A stretch of DNA of 64,000 nt from Pseudomonas sp. L5B5 (GCF_020520285.1 NZ_CP084742.1:2666001-2730000), one strand, 5' to 3'; positions 19,297 through 28,601 are shown, counted from the stretch's first letter. Program-made: numbers and translations. The notes: a model not told the origin generated them from the letters alone.

Positions 19297-20592
19297 TCAA
19301 AGATCGTGGTGCAAGTACGCCGCCTGCTTCGGCAACCGCAGGCTGAACAGGAACGCGATCGCCATCATTGCCGTAACGTACCAGTAGAAGGTGTTTTCCA
19401 TGCCCATGTTCTTGAAGTTCAGGGCCACCCATTCCGCCGAACCGCCGAAGATCGCGTTGGCCACGGCGTAGGCCAGGCCCACGCCCAGCGCCCGCACCTG
19501 AGGCGGGAACATCTCGGCCTTCACCAGGCCGCTGATGGAGGTGTAGAAACTGACGATGGCCAGGGCCAGGGTGATCAGCACGAACGCCAGCAGCGGGCTG
19601 CTGACCGTTTTCAGCGCCAGCAGGATCGGCACCGTGAACAGCGTGCCCAGGGCGCCGAACCAGAGCATCGAATTGCGCCGGCCGATGCGGTCCGCCAGCA
19701 TGCCGAACAGCGGCTGCATGCACATGTACAGGAACAGCGCACCGGTCATGACATAGCTGGCTGTCTTGGCGTGCATGCCGGCGGTGTTCACCAGGTACTT
19801 CTGCATGTAGGTGGTGAAGGTGTAGAAGATCAGCGAGCCGCCGGCGGTGTAGCCCAGCACCGTAATGAAGGCCGCCGAATGATGCTTGAACAGGGCTGCG
19901 ACGCTGCCGGCATCCTTGTCCTCGCGCAGCTCCTTGCTCGTGGTTTCCTTCAGCGAGCGGCGCAACAGCAACGAGATCAGCGCCGCGATGGCCCCGATCA
20001 CGAACGGGATGCGCCAGCCCCAGGCCTTGAGTTGCGCCTCGTCGAGAAACTGCTGGAGGATCACCACCACCAGCACCGCCAGCAACTGCCCGCCGATCAG
20101 CGTCACATACTGGAACGAGGCGAAGAAACCGCGCTGGCCCTTGAGCGCCACTTCACTCATGTAAGTGGCGGTGGTGCCGTACTCGCCTCCCACCGACAAG
20201 CCCTGGAACAACCGCGCCACCAACAACATGAACGGTGCCCAGGCACCAATGCTGGCGTAGGTCGGCAGGAAGGCGATGACCAGGGAACCGGCGCACATCA
20301 TCAGCACCGAGATCATCATCGAATTCTTGCGCCCATGGCGGTCGGCGACCCGGCCGAACAGCCAGCCGCCAATCGGACGCATCAGGAATCCGGCAGCGAA
20401 CACCCCGGCCGTGTTGAGCAACTGCACCGTTGGGTCGTCCGAGGGAAAGAAGGCTGGGGCAAAGTAGATGGCACAGAAGGCATAGACATAGAAGTCGAAC
20501 CATTCCACAAGGTTGCCGGACGAAGCACCGACAATGGCAAAGATCCTTTTGCTGCGTTCCTCTCCGGTGTAGTGACTGGTCGTTGTAGTCAT
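19297..20592 (-). CDS. pcaT: MFS dicarboxylate/beta-ketoadipate transporter PcaT
   Basis: A 431-aa metabolite:H+ symporter-type MFS protein with twelve hydrophobic segments. It starts with [18 protein letters not shown] and contains [13 protein letters not shown] and [17 protein letters not shown], which are signatures of the KgtP/PcaT/ShiA group. In P. putida PcaT is needed for growth on beta-ketoadipate, and its location between pcaF and pcaB here supports the same role. The 115 bp between it and pcaF contain no gene. Confidence 0.9.
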   Translation of the reverse strand: MTTTTSHYTGEERSKRIFAIVGASSGNLVEWFDFYVYAFCAIYFAPAFFPSDDPTVQLLNTAGVFAAGFLMRPIGGWLFGRVADRHGRKNSMMISVLMMCAGSLVIAFLPTYASIGAWAPFMLLVARLFQGLSVGGEYGTTATYMSEVALKGQRGFFASFQYVTLIGGQLLAVLVVVILQQFLDEAQLKAWGWRIPFVIGAIAALISLLLRRSLKETTSKELREDKDAGSVAALFKHHSAAFITVLGYTAGGSLIFYTFTTYMQKYLVNTAGMHAKTASYVMTGALFLYMCMQPLFGMLADRIGRRNSMLWFGALGTLFTVPILLALKTVSSPLLAFVLITLALAIVSFYTSISGLVKAEMFPPQVRALGVGLAYAVANAIFGGSAEWVALNFKNMGMENTFYWYVTAMMAIAFLFSLRLPKQAAYLHHDL

Positions 20593-20707
20593 TTTTTTGC
20601 ACTCATGGGGGACAGTGTCAGTCTAGACATACTTGGCAACACTCCCGTTCCGCATTCTCCATGACAACCGCTGCCGCAGCCGCTCCCGCAGCTGCCGGCA
20701 ACAGGCG

Positions 20708-21910
20708 TCAGATCCGCTCGATGGCCAGGGCCAGGCCTTGGCCGACCCCCACGCACAAGGTGGCCAGGCCTTTCCTGCCACCGGTCAGCTCAAGCTGGCG
20801 CAGGGCCGTCAGCACCAGCCGTGCACCGCTCATGCCCAACGGATGCCCCAGGGCGATGGCGCCACCATTGGGATTGACCTGGGGGGCGTCGTCCGCCAGC
20901 CCCAGCTCGCGCAGCACGGCCAGGGCCTGGCTGGCGAACGCCTCGTTGAGTTCGATCACATCGAAATCGCCGACCGCCAGGCCCAGGCGCTCGGTGAGTT
21001 TGCGCACCGCCGGCACCGGCCCGATGCCCATGACCCGTGGCGCCACGCCAGCGCTGGCCATGCCCAGTACCCGCGCCCGGGGCGTCAAGCCATGGCGCTG
21101 CACTGCCGCAGCCGAAGCCAGGATCAACGCCGCGGCGCCATCGTTGACCCCGGAGGCATTGCCGGCGGTGACGGTCTTGTCCGCACCGTTGACCGGCTTG
21201 AGCTTGCCCAGCGCTTGCAGGCTGGTATCGGCCCGCGGATGTTCGTCCTGTTCCACCAGGGTCTCGCCCTTCTTGTGGGCGATGCGCACCGGGACGATTT
21301 CCCCGGCGAAGAACCCCGCCGCCTGGGCCGCGGCAGTGCGCTGCTGGCTGCGCAGGGCAAAAGCGTCCTGGTCGGCGCGGGACACGCCGTGCTCGTCCGC
21401 CACGTTGTCGGCGGTCTGGGGCATGGCATCCACGCCGTACTGGGCGGTCATCAAGGGGTTGATGAAGCGCCAGCCGATGGTGGTGTCCTCCAGCTTCATG
21501 TTGCGTGAAAAGGCGCTGTCGGCCTTGCCCATGACGAAGGGCGCGCGGGACATCGACTCGACGCCACCCGCAATGGCCAACTCCATTTCGCCGCTGGCGA
21601 TGGCGCGAAATGCTGTGCCGATGGCCTCCATGCCCGAGGCGCAAAGACGATTGAGGGTAACCCCCGGCACGCTGTCGGGCAGGCCTGCCAGCAACAGCGC
21701 CATGCGCGCCACATTGCGGTTGTCTTCGCCCGCCTGGTTGGCACAGCCGAGGAACACCTCGTCCACGGCGCTCCAGTCCACCTGGGGGTTGCGCTCCATC
21801 AGGGCCTTGATCGGCAGCGCCGCCAGGTCATCGGCCCGCACGGTCGCCAGGCCGCCGCCAAAACGACCGATGGGGGTACGAATGGCATCGCAGATGAATA
21901 CGTCGCGCAT
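20708..21910 (-). CDS. pcaF: beta-ketoadipyl-CoA thiolase PcaF
   Basis: A 400-aa thiolase that cleaves beta-ketoadipyl-CoA to succinyl-CoA and acetyl-CoA, the last step of the pathway. The acylated cysteine is in [15 protein letters not shown], the histidine in [10 protein letters not shown], and the second cysteine in [15 protein letters not shown]. The start [19 protein letters not shown] is the family standard. Its ATG overlaps the pcaJ stop by one base (TGATG). Confidence 0.95.
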   Translation of the reverse strand: MRDVFICDAIRTPIGRFGGGLATVRADDLAALPIKALMERNPQVDWSAVDEVFLGCANQAGEDNRNVARMALLLAGLPDSVPGVTLNRLCASGMEAIGTAFRAIASGEMELAIAGGVESMSRAPFVMGKADSAFSRNMKLEDTTIGWRFINPLMTAQYGVDAMPQTADNVADEHGVSRADQDAFALRSQQRTAAAQAAGFFAGEIVPVRIAHKKGETLVEQDEHPRADTSLQALGKLKPVNGADKTVTAGNASGVNDGAAALILASAAAVQRHGLTPRARVLGMASAGVAPRVMGIGPVPAVRKLTERLGLAVGDFDVIELNEAFASQALAVLRELGLADDAPQVNPNGGAIALGHPLGMSGARLVLTALRQLELTGGRKGLATLCVGVGQGLALAIERI

Positions 21911-22689
21911 CAGGCTTCTCCCGGAGTCTGGCCATGGGCCGTGGCGGTACGCGCTTCAAGTTCGCGCAGGGCTGTCAGCTCAAGCGCGGTGGGCGCGCTG
22001 GTCTCGGCCACCTGCTCGGCAAAACGAATAGCCCAGCCCGTGGCCTCCACCACCTGCTCGCGGGTCACGCCCGGGTGCAGGGAGGTGACGATGAACTCAT
22101 TGCTGCCAGCTTCCGGCTCCATGATGCACAGGTCGGTGATGATCCCCACCGGACCGGCGCCCGGCAGGCCCAGGCGCTTGCGTGAATCACCGCCCTCGCC
22201 ATGGCCGACCGAGGTCATGAAGTCCAGCTTGTCGACGAAGGAACGGGCGGACTGCTTGAGGATGATCAGTACGCTCTTGGCCGAGCCGGCGATTTCCGGC
22301 GCACCTCCGGCCCCCGGCAGACGCACCTTGGGCTGGTGGTAGTCGCCGACCACCGTGGTGTTGATATTGCCGAAGCGGTCAACCTGGGCCGCGCCCAGGA
22401 AACCCACGTCGATCCGCCCGCCCTGCAGCCAGTAGCGGAAGATTTCCCCGGTGGGCACCACGGTATCGGCGGTTTCCGCCAGTTCACCGTCGCCAATGGA
22501 TAGCGGCAGGACGCTGGGCTTGGCACCGATCGGACCGGACTCGTAGATCAGCACCACATCGGGCGACGAAGTCAGGCGTGCCAGGTTGGCGGCCTTGGAT
22601 GGCAGGCCGATGCCGACGAAGCACACCGAACCGTTGCGCAGGCGCCGGGCAGCGGCCACGGTCATCATTTCACTGGTGGAGTAAGTCAT
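21910..22689 (-). CDS. pcaJ: 3-oxoadipate CoA-transferase subunit B PcaJ
   Basis: A 259-aa beta subunit of the succinyl-CoA:3-oxoadipate CoA-transferase. The catalytic glutamate lies in the segment [12 protein letters not shown], which corresponds to the SENG-type motif of the family. It overlaps both neighbours: ATGA with pcaI upstream and TGATG with pcaF downstream. This gives strict pcaI-pcaJ-pcaF coupling, so the activation and thiolysis steps are co-expressed. Confidence 0.94.
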   Translation of the reverse strand: MTYSTSEMMTVAAARRLRNGSVCFVGIGLPSKAANLARLTSSPDVVLIYESGPIGAKPSVLPLSIGDGELAETADTVVPTGEIFRYWLQGGRIDVGFLGAAQVDRFGNINTTVVGDYHQPKVRLPGAGGAPEIAGSAKSVLIILKQSARSFVDKLDFMTSVGHGEGGDSRKRLGLPGAGPVGIITDLCIMEPEAGSNEFIVTSLHPGVTREQVVEATGWAIRFAEQVAETSAPTALELTALRELEARTATAHGQTPGEA

Positions 22690-23546
22690 TGCCGGGCCTC
22701 ACGGGTAGCGGCCAGCTTGGCCTGGAATTCACTGAAGTCGGCACTGCCGAGGATGTAGTGGTCGATCCACGCAGTGAAGGTCTCGCGATCGCGGGCGATG
22801 GAGTCCCAGGCCTGGTAGAAGCGGTTGTCGCGCTCGGAGTAGCCGTGGGCGTAGGACGGATGGGCACCGCCAGGCACATGGCACACCGCGCTCAGAGCCC
22901 AGGTCGGCAGTACGCAGGCGTTCATCGGCGCGTTCAGGTCATCGACGATCTCCTCGACGGTGACGATGCAACGCTTGGCGGCCAGCGCCGCCTCCTTCTG
23001 TACCCCGAGGATGCCCCACAACAGCACGTTGCCCTGGCGATCGGCCTTCTGGGCGTGGATCACCGTGACGTCGGGACGTACCGAAGGCACCGCCGCCAGC
23101 ACTTCACCCGTGAAGGGGCAAGTCACGGTCTTGATCAGCGGGTTGACCTTGGGCAAGTCGGAGCCGGCGTACGCACGCAGCACGGCGAACGGCAGGCCTG
23201 AAGCACCGGCGACGTAGGCATTGGCCAGGTCCGCATGGCTGTGCTCCTCGATCTCCAGCGGCCCAGGCCAGTGTTTTTCCACGGCATCGCGCAGGCGATG
23301 CAGGGAACCCACCCCCGGATTGCCACCCCAGGAAAAGATCAGCTTGCGGGCACAACCGGCGCCAATCAGCTGGTCATAGATCAGGTCCGGGGTCATCCGC
23401 ACAAGGGTCAGGTCCTGCTTGCCCTGGCGGATGATTTCATGGCCGGCGGCCGTGGGAATCAGGTGAGTGAAACCTTCGAGCGCGACGGTGTCGCCGTCGT
23501 TGATGAACTGCTTCACGGCCTCATGCAGCGAGAGGATTGCAGCCAT
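22686..23546 (-). CDS. pcaI: 3-oxoadipate CoA-transferase subunit A PcaI
   Basis: A 286-aa alpha subunit of the CoA-transferase that activates beta-ketoadipate with CoA from succinyl-CoA. Recognisable parts are DGDTVALEGFTHLIPTAAGH at the N-terminus and FSWGGNPGVGSLHRLRDAV. I chose the ATG at 23546 (MAAILSLHEAVKQF), preceded by a GGGAG-type ribosome site; the longer frame runs into the promoter and the pcaK remnant. Two PcaR-type boxes lie 100-130 bp upstream. Confidence 0.94.
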   Translation of the reverse strand: MAAILSLHEAVKQFINDGDTVALEGFTHLIPTAAGHEIIRQGKQDLTLVRMTPDLIYDQLIGAGCARKLIFSWGGNPGVGSLHRLRDAVEKHWPGPLEIEEHSHADLANAYVAGASGLPFAVLRAYAGSDLPKVNPLIKTVTCPFTGEVLAAVPSVRPDVTVIHAQKADRQGNVLLWGILGVQKEAALAAKRCIVTVEEIVDDLNAPMNACVLPTWALSAVCHVPGGAHPSYAHGYSERDNRFYQAWDSIARDRETFTAWIDHYILGSADFSEFQAKLAATREARQ

Positions 23547-23644
23547 GGAGGGAGTCTCCCGGTAGATGTCCAGCGACTGGAGAAGAGGCGCTCTGGGTGC
23601 GCCGCGGTGCCTGAAGATTAAGCCGGGGAAAAACCGCAAGACAA

Positions 23645-23677
23645 TCCGATAATCGACTAAGTGTTCGATTATCGAAC
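23645..23677 (-). promoter_or_regulatory. PcaR operator pair upstream of pcaI
   Basis: On the minus strand 23677-23663 reads GTTCGATAATCGAAC, 14 of 15 matches to the described PcaR consensus GTTCGATAATCGCAC. A second core, CGATAATCG at 23647-23655, lies with its centre 19 bp away. PcaR activates pcaIJF in response to beta-ketoadipate, and this is the expected site for the long pcaIJFTBDC transcript. Confidence 0.82.
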
Positions 23678-23683
23678 CAATTG

Positions 23684-24438
23684 TTACCAAGCTATCGATT
23701 GCCCCGCTCCAGCCCCGAGACTTCCCGCCTCGCTCTTGCCGTGCGCATAGAGGGGGTTCGACGCCAAGGCCTTGCGTACCTTGGCGGTGCCACGGTTGCG
23801 TACCACCAGGTAACGCGCCGACTCCGGCAACCAGACCAGCAAGACCGGCGCCAGCAGCAACGGCAGGATGCCGCCGATCAGCAACAGGCTGTGCCAGCCA
23901 AAGGCGGGGATCAGCTTGGCGGAGATGAACCCACCTGCGGACATGCCCAGGTTGAAACCACAGAACATGCCGGTCACCAGCAGCGACTTGTGGCTTCTGG
24001 GGTGTATTCGGAGAGTAGCGTGGTGGCATTGCGCATGCCCGCCCCGAGTCACAGGCCAGTGAGGAGCCGCAGGACCAGCAACTGCTCGACGCTGGTGCGG
24101 TAGGCCGATACCAGGCTGAAAGAGCCGAACAACAGCACGGCGCCCACCAATACCCACTTGCGTCCGAAACGGTCGGCCAGCGGCCCGGACCCCAGGGCTC
24201 CGAAGACCATGCCAATCAGCGCCGCACTCATCACCGGGCCGAGGCTGGCGCGATCGATGCTCCAGTCCCGGGACAGGGCCGGGGCAATGAAGCCCATGGC
24301 CGCAGTATCCAGGCCATCGAGAAAGACCATCAGGAAACACAGGACCACCACCCGCCACTGGTAGAGCGACAAGGGTCGGGCGTTGATCAGGGACTGCACG
24401 TCAAGACAGTTCCCTGCCGTGGATCGCGATAGGTGCAT
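23684..24438 (-). pseudogene. pcaK: pcaK remnant (4-hydroxybenzoate/protocatechuate MFS transporter)
   Basis: The reading starts MHLSRSTAGNCLDVQSLI and continues into the aromatic-acid:H+ symporter motif FLDGLDTAAMGFIAPAL and GPLADRFGRKWV. Reading stops at a TGA at 24051-24049, where LTGL-stop-LGAG replaces the LTGLGLGA-type family sequence (GGA to TGA). Near 23995 the CCAGAACGCCAC expected for PERH has lost one C, and the frame moves. The new frame continues as HKSLLVTGMFCGFNLGMSAG through LPESARYLVV to a stop at 23684. Only about the first half (six membrane segments) of a roughly 448-aa carrier remains. Three independent lesions make it non-functional. It sits where pcaK is in related pca clusters. 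Confidence 0.9.
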
Positions 24439-24705
24439 GGCTTTTGTATCCATGCACAATCCCCGGCGGGCGCCTGTGCCAGGGTTGGCCAGGTCACAGC
24501 AGGAACGAGGGAGTCAGGCCTATTGCCTGGGGCGGCGAGAACGGTCGCGGCAACGACGCGCAGGGAACGTGCTCATGGGACAGGCCTCTTCTTTATTATT
24601 GGCGTGGGACGGTGCATGCAGCCGATGACACTCCCACGGCATCAATGATGCCAAGGTAAAAAGCGTCAATTCGTCGAGGGCGGTTCTGTGCGTTTATCGA
24701 ACGAC
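24439..24705 (-). promoter_or_regulatory. relic pcaK promoter region with a PcaR-type box
   Basis: This 267-bp gap separates pcaR from the pcaK remnant and holds no convincing gene. On the minus strand 24702-24688 reads GTTCGATAAACGCAC, one mismatch from the PcaR consensus, followed by a TTGACG element. No second core is seen at the 19-bp spacing found in the other two operators. It probably once drove pcaK and now drives nothing useful. Confidence 0.6.
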
Positions 24706-25548
24706 TCAAGCGAACAGCTGGGCACTGAGTTCGCGGCTGGCAACCAACAGACCGGGCAGGAATCGCTGCTCCAACTCGGTGCAGCTGACCCGACCGGCAT
24801 GGGTACTGACATTGAGCGCCGCCAGCACCTGGCCGGAAGCGTCGTAGACCGGCACGGCGATCGAACGCAATCCCTGCTCCAGCTCCTGGTCGACAATGCA
24901 CCAGCCCTGCTGGCGTACCTGCTGCAGGCACTCCAGCAACGCCTGGGGGGTATGCAGGGTGCGGCTGGTCTTGGCTTGCAGGTCGGCATGTTCCAGATAC
25001 TCGCGCAACGAGGAGTCATCCAGCGCGGCCAGCAGGATCCGCCCCATGGACGTGCAGTAGGCGGGCAACCGCCCCCCTACCGAGAGATCGACGGAGATCA
25101 GCCGCTGGGTCGTGGCCGAACGGGCGATATAAAGGATGTCGTCGCCTTCCAGGGTGGCCATGTTGCAGGCCTCGCGCAGTTGCTCGCTCATGCGATCCAG
25201 GTAGGGTTGCGCCGACACGGCCAGGGGAGTCGACGACAAATAGGCATGCCCCAGGGTCAGGACCTTGGGCAGCAGCGAATAGGTACGCCCGTCGGTGGTG
25301 GCGTAACCCAGCTTGATCAGCGTGTGCAGGCAGCGGCGCACCGCAGCCCGGGGAATTTCCGTGCGATGGCTGATCTGGGCGATGGTCAGGTGCCGCTTGC
25401 GCTCCTGAAACGCCTGTATCACCGCCAGGCCCCGGGCCAGGGAGGTCATGAAGTCCGGGTCACCGGTGAATGCCTGGATTCTCTTCGCCGCAGATGCCAC
25501 GATCGGGGGCGCCATCGACGTGAAGGAGTTACGCATCTGATCGTTCAT
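24706..25548 (-). CDS. pcaR: PcaR, IclR-family regulator of the beta-ketoadipate pathway
   Basis: A 280-aa IclR-family activator that senses beta-ketoadipate. The winged helix-turn-helix is at about residues 35-95 (LTIAQISHRTEIPRAAVRRC), and the effector-binding domain includes GGRLPAYCTSMGRILLAAL and VDQELEQGLRSIAVPVYD, both strong IclR signatures. It is the first gene of the minus-strand pca block. A PcaR-type operator pair lies just upstream of it, indicating autoregulation. Confidence 0.93.
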   Translation of the reverse strand: MNDQMRNSFTSMAPPIVASAAKRIQAFTGDPDFMTSLARGLAVIQAFQERKRHLTIAQISHRTEIPRAAVRRCLHTLIKLGYATTDGRTYSLLPKVLTLGHAYLSSTPLAVSAQPYLDRMSEQLREACNMATLEGDDILYIARSATTQRLISVDLSVGGRLPAYCTSMGRILLAALDDSSLREYLEHADLQAKTSRTLHTPQALLECLQQVRQQGWCIVDQELEQGLRSIAVPVYDASGQVLAALNVSTHAGRVSCTELEQRFLPGLLVASRELSAQLFA

Positions 25549-25624
25549 TTCAGGCTCTCTGCGGGGAAGTTCTGCGCCATTGCAAGCTGTACTGTCACCC
25601 TACAGCAGGCGCAGGCAAGACCGG

Positions 25625-25653
25625 GCGATTATCGAACCGTCGATCGCTAATCG
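25625..25653 (-). promoter_or_regulatory. PcaR operator pair upstream of pcaR
   Basis: On the minus strand 25637-25625 reads GTTCGATAATCGC, identical to the first 13 bases of the PcaR consensus. A second core-like CGCTAATCG at 25645-25653 (8 of 9 to CGATAATCG) has its centre 19 bp away, the same spacing as at pcaI. It fits autoregulation of pcaR. Confidence 0.78.
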
Positions 25654-26185
25654 CAAATAACCCCTCAAGTCCCAACTACGAGCAGCACATTGATTCACCC
25701 AAGGTAACAATCATCCGGTAAAAATAGCTGCAAGCAGTGTCTCGCTCGCCAGAGTTGCGCCTGCAAAGTACCGGAACAGCCACCAGCATAAAAAATGAGT
25801 AGAACTTGTACGTAACAAAACACTCACACTGAAGTTGGCAGTTTTAAACTTTACGGTCATACAGTTATCCTTTACCGAAGCTATACTGCTCGAATGAGGA
25901 AGATGGGCGAAGGCCCTTTGCCCCTCATCCAGGTGATCTGCCGCTATAATCGATCACCTTCCGCAAACGCTTGACCCCAAAAGACTATTTGGTCAGTCCG
26001 TTTGCATTGGACGACGCTGTTGCTACGACAGTCGTTTTCATCCGGTGACGTGGCCGCATGCATTAAAGGGCTTGCTTGAAAGGATTGCGATTCAGAACCC
26101 AGAGCGGTGATGAGTCCGCTTTTCCGTAGGCGTCCTCCAGCCATGCGTTACACCGGAATGGCCCCTCACTCAATTAGGTAACACT
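25654..26185. other. 532-bp intergenic region with a TATAAT-spanning palindrome, no gene recognised
   Basis: No gene is supported here. The left third is AT-rich and upstream of pcaR. At 25931-25959 the arms AGGTGATC and GATCACCT flank 13 bases that contain TATAAT (25945-25950). Immediately before it GGGC/GCCC repeats (around 25902-25922) can form a small hairpin. Downstream of the TATAAT, segments such as GACT-ATTTGGTC-AGTC and ACGAC-N15-GTCGT can pair, so a structured leader or small RNA running towards the 66-aa gene is possible. None of the standard Pseudomonas RNAs (6S, tmRNA, SRP, RNase P, RsmX/Y/Z) matches. Confidence 0.4.
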
Positions 26186-26386
26186 GTGACGAAAGACGAA
26201 CTGCGCGCGGAACTTGAGCGCCAGGAGCAACGTTACAAGGACGTTTACGGTGGCGAAGTCACTCTTTATGCCGCCCAGCCGGAACCTGAACGCAAACCTT
26301 GGCGTAAACGCTCCAGCATTCGCGACCAGGCGTTCAACCAGGAACTGCAGAAGATGGAAAAGGAACTCAGGCCCGAGCAGGCATGA
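26186..26386 (+). CDS. 66-aa conserved small protein, unknown function
   Basis: A short, highly charged, probably helical soluble protein: [20 protein letters not shown], then a proline-rich stretch with PERKPWRKR, then a second charged helix with EKELRPEQ. It has no cysteines and no membrane segment. I recall similar small proteins in other Pseudomonas genomes but no function. The possible long leader upstream is unusual for such a small gene. Confidence 0.65.
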   Translation: MTKDELRAELERQEQRYKDVYGGEVTLYAAQPEPERKPWRKRSSIRDQAFNQELQKMEKELRPEQA

Positions 26387-26712
26387 GTCCGGCGGCCAGG
26401 CCGATCATCGATATTTGCCACCCCGGGCCTTCAGTGCCTCGCCCTGCCCGGCCGAGGGACAACACCCGGCAAGACCTTTCGGTGAAATTTCATACAAAAG
26501 TTTTAACCCCCTTGAAACCAGGCCCGAACCCTCGCCCAATGAGCCATGACCTAGCAAAATCAGTGGGTTGAAAGCTCTGAGAGGAATCGGAGAAAACTCT
26601 GCTCCGGGTCAGTTTTTTCGTTGAAGAATGTTACCGGTGAGCAGCTTGTGCGTTGATTAGCAGGGTTTTCTGGCATAATCGCGCCCCCTTATGACCGGGT
26701 CAGAAAACCTTC
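26387..26712 (+). promoter_or_regulatory. intergenic region with the probable pitA promoter
   Basis: No gene is seen in these 326 bp. A CGGAG/CTCCG hairpin followed by a TTTTTT run (about 26588-26620) may terminate the small upstream gene. A sigma-70-like promoter is visible just before pitA: TTGATT near 26654 and CATAAT near 26675 with a slightly short spacer, leading to a short leader of about 30 nt. Confidence 0.45.
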
Positions 26713-28188
26713 ATGATCGATTTATTCAGCGGACTGGATGCTTGGGTGCTTGTGAGCCTCTTGCTCGCCCTGGCTTTTGTCCTCGCCTACGAGTTCATCA
26801 ACGGCTTTCATGACACCGCAAATGCGGTTGCCACTGTCATCTACACCAAAGCCATGCCGCCGCACCTGGCCGTGTTCTTCTCCGGTGTATTCAATTTCCT
26901 CGGCGTGCTCCTTGGCGGCGTCGGCGTGGCGTACGCCATCGTCCACCTGCTGCCGGTCGAGCTGCTGATCAATGTCAATACCGGCCACGGCCTGGCCATG
27001 GTCTTCTCCTTGCTGGCCGCAGCCATCGCCTGGAACCTGGGCACCTGGTACTTCGGCATCCCCGCTTCCAGCTCCCACACCCTGATCGGCTCGATCCTCG
27101 GCGTGGGCCTGGCCAACGCCCTGCTCAATGACATCCCCTTGGGCGATGGCGTGAACTGGCAGAAGGCGATCGATATCGGCGCGTCCCTGGTGGTCTCGCC
27201 CATGGCGGGCTTCATTATTGCAGCGCTGGTACTGATCGGCCTGAAATGGTGGCGCCCCATTTCGAAGATGCACAAGACCCCGGAACAGCGGCGCAAGGTC
27301 GACGACAAGAAACACCCACCGTTCTGGAACCGCCTGGTGCTGGTGATCTCGGCCATGGCCGTGAGCTTCGTGCACGGCTCCAACGATGGCCAGAAAGGCA
27401 TCGGCCTGATCATGCTGGTACTGATCGGCATCGTGCCCGCGCAGTTCGTGCTGGACCTCAACAGCACCACCTACCAGATCGAACGTACCCGCGACGCCAC
27501 CCTGCACCTGAGTCAGTTCTACCAGCGCAACCATGAATCCCTGGGCGAGTTCCTGGCCCTGGGCAAAAGCGTGAAGGATGATCTTCCCGGCAAGTTCCGT
27601 TGCAATCCGCAACAGACCGAACCGACCATCAGCGCCTTGCTGAGCAGCCTCAAGGGTGTTTCCGACTACCATTCGCTGTCCCCGGAAGACCGCATCGAAG
27701 TGCGCCGCTACCTGCTGTGCCTGGACGACACCGCCAAGAAAGTCGGCAAGCTGCCTGGCCTGGCCGCCCGTGAAAAGGCCGACCTGGACAAGCTGCGCAA
27801 GGATTTGACCGCCACCACCGAATACGCACCGTTCTGGGTGATCCTGGCCGTGGCCCTGGCCCTGGGCCTGGGCACCATGATCGGCTGGAAACGTGTGGTA
27901 CAGACCATCGGCGAGAAGATCGGCAAGCAGGGCATGACCTACGCCCAGGGGATGTCGGCCCAGATCACCGCGGCCGGCCTGATCGGCCTGGCCAACGTCT
28001 TCAGCCTGCCGGTTTCCACCACACACGTGCTCTCCTCCGGCGTGGCCGGGACCATGGTCGCCAACAAGAGCGGCCTGCAAAGCGGCACGGTGAAGACCAT
28101 CCTGATGGCCTGGGTCCTGACCCTGCCGGCTACCGTGGCCCTGTCGGCAGGCCTGTTCTGGGCTGCCTCCAAGGTCCTGGGCAGCTGA
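26713..28188 (+). CDS. pitA: low-affinity inorganic phosphate transporter PitA
   Basis: A 491-aa Pit-family metal-phosphate:H+ symporter. The duplicated signature is present in both halves: EFINGFHDTANAVATVIYT near the N-terminus and VSFVHGSNDGQKGIGLIM in the middle, with PASSSHTLIGSILG and PVSTTHVLSSGVAGTMV as paired substrate motifs. A large cytoplasmic loop of about 150 residues separates the last membrane helices. There is no phoU-like or regulatory gene adjacent, so it is probably expressed on its own. A strong terminator follows. Confidence 0.94.
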   Translation: MIDLFSGLDAWVLVSLLLALAFVLAYEFINGFHDTANAVATVIYTKAMPPHLAVFFSGVFNFLGVLLGGVGVAYAIVHLLPVELLINVNTGHGLAMVFSLLAAAIAWNLGTWYFGIPASSSHTLIGSILGVGLANALLNDIPLGDGVNWQKAIDIGASLVVSPMAGFIIAALVLIGLKWWRPISKMHKTPEQRRKVDDKKHPPFWNRLVLVISAMAVSFVHGSNDGQKGIGLIMLVLIGIVPAQFVLDLNSTTYQIERTRDATLHLSQFYQRNHESLGEFLALGKSVKDDLPGKFRCNPQQTEPTISALLSSLKGVSDYHSLSPEDRIEVRRYLLCLDDTAKKVGKLPGLAAREKADLDKLRKDLTATTEYAPFWVILAVALALGLGTMIGWKRVVQTIGEKIGKQGMTYAQGMSAQITAAGLIGLANVFSLPVSTTHVLSSGVAGTMVANKSGLQSGTVKTILMAWVLTLPATVALSAGLFWAASKVLGS

Positions 28189-28213
28189 CAAGCGCTTCGA
28201 GCAGCCAGACAAA

Positions 28214-28243
28214 AGGTGCGCCCCCAGGGGCGCACCTTTTTTT
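28214..28243 (+). terminator. intrinsic terminator after pitA
   Basis: AGGTGCGCCCC-CA-GGGGCGCACCT followed by TTTTTTT. Confidence 0.92.
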
Positions 28244-28280
28244 ATGCCTGGCCTTTCAAGTCAGGCACTTTCCTGCAGGC

Positions 28281-28306
28281 AAAAAAAAGGGCAACCGAAG
28301 TTGCCC
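28281..28306 (-). terminator. intrinsic terminator after ccoM
   Basis: On the minus strand GGGCAAC-TTCG-GTTGCCC with a UUCG loop followed by eight T residues; located 35 bp past the ccoM stop. Confidence 0.9.
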
Positions 28307-28340
28307 AAAATGCCTTGCGTGCTCGTTGCCCTGGAAAGGC

Positions 28341-28457
28341 TTAAGGTTTTTTACGCTTGTTTGCGTCTTTCCAGATGAAGAATCCAAAACCTGCGAAAAA
28401 CAGAACCATGAGGCCGACTGTCAGCACTCCGGCGAACACCACATTGTCGAAAAACAT
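28341..28457 (-). CDS. ccoM: CcoM, 38-aa subunit of cbb3 cytochrome c oxidase
   Basis: A 38-aa protein below common gene-calling length. It begins MFFDNVVFAGVLTVGLMVLF, has one transmembrane helix (about residues 7-28), then FIWKDANKRKKP. This matches my memory of CcoM, the single-helix fourth subunit found in the Pseudomonas stutzeri cbb3 oxidase structure and needed for its stability. A GGAGG ribosome site lies 6 nt before the ATG and a strong terminator follows, so it is an independent gene. As in other pseudomonads it is unlinked to ccoNOP. Confidence 0.78.
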   Translation of the reverse strand: MFFDNVVFAGVLTVGLMVLFFAGFGFFIWKDANKRKKP

Positions 28458-28601
28458 GACCAGCCTCCTGCTCGTGCCTCGTTGCGATGGAGCTAAGGTA
28501 ACCAAAGAGGGGCAGGAGAAAATTGACCGGCGTCAATGACGCCATGGACGGAGGGCGAGGAAGGGGGAATAACTGACCTGTATCAACAGAAAACCGGCTG
28601 T

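Noticed and set aside
24433..24659. Short open frames upstream of the pcaK remnant
   Set aside because: Overlapping frames of about 70 codons without ribosome sites in a relic promoter region.
25944..26144. 66-codon minus-strand open frame in the pcaR/pitA gap
   Set aside because: No ribosome site before its ATG, no recognisable motif, and it lies over a likely promoter and leader for the plus-strand gene.
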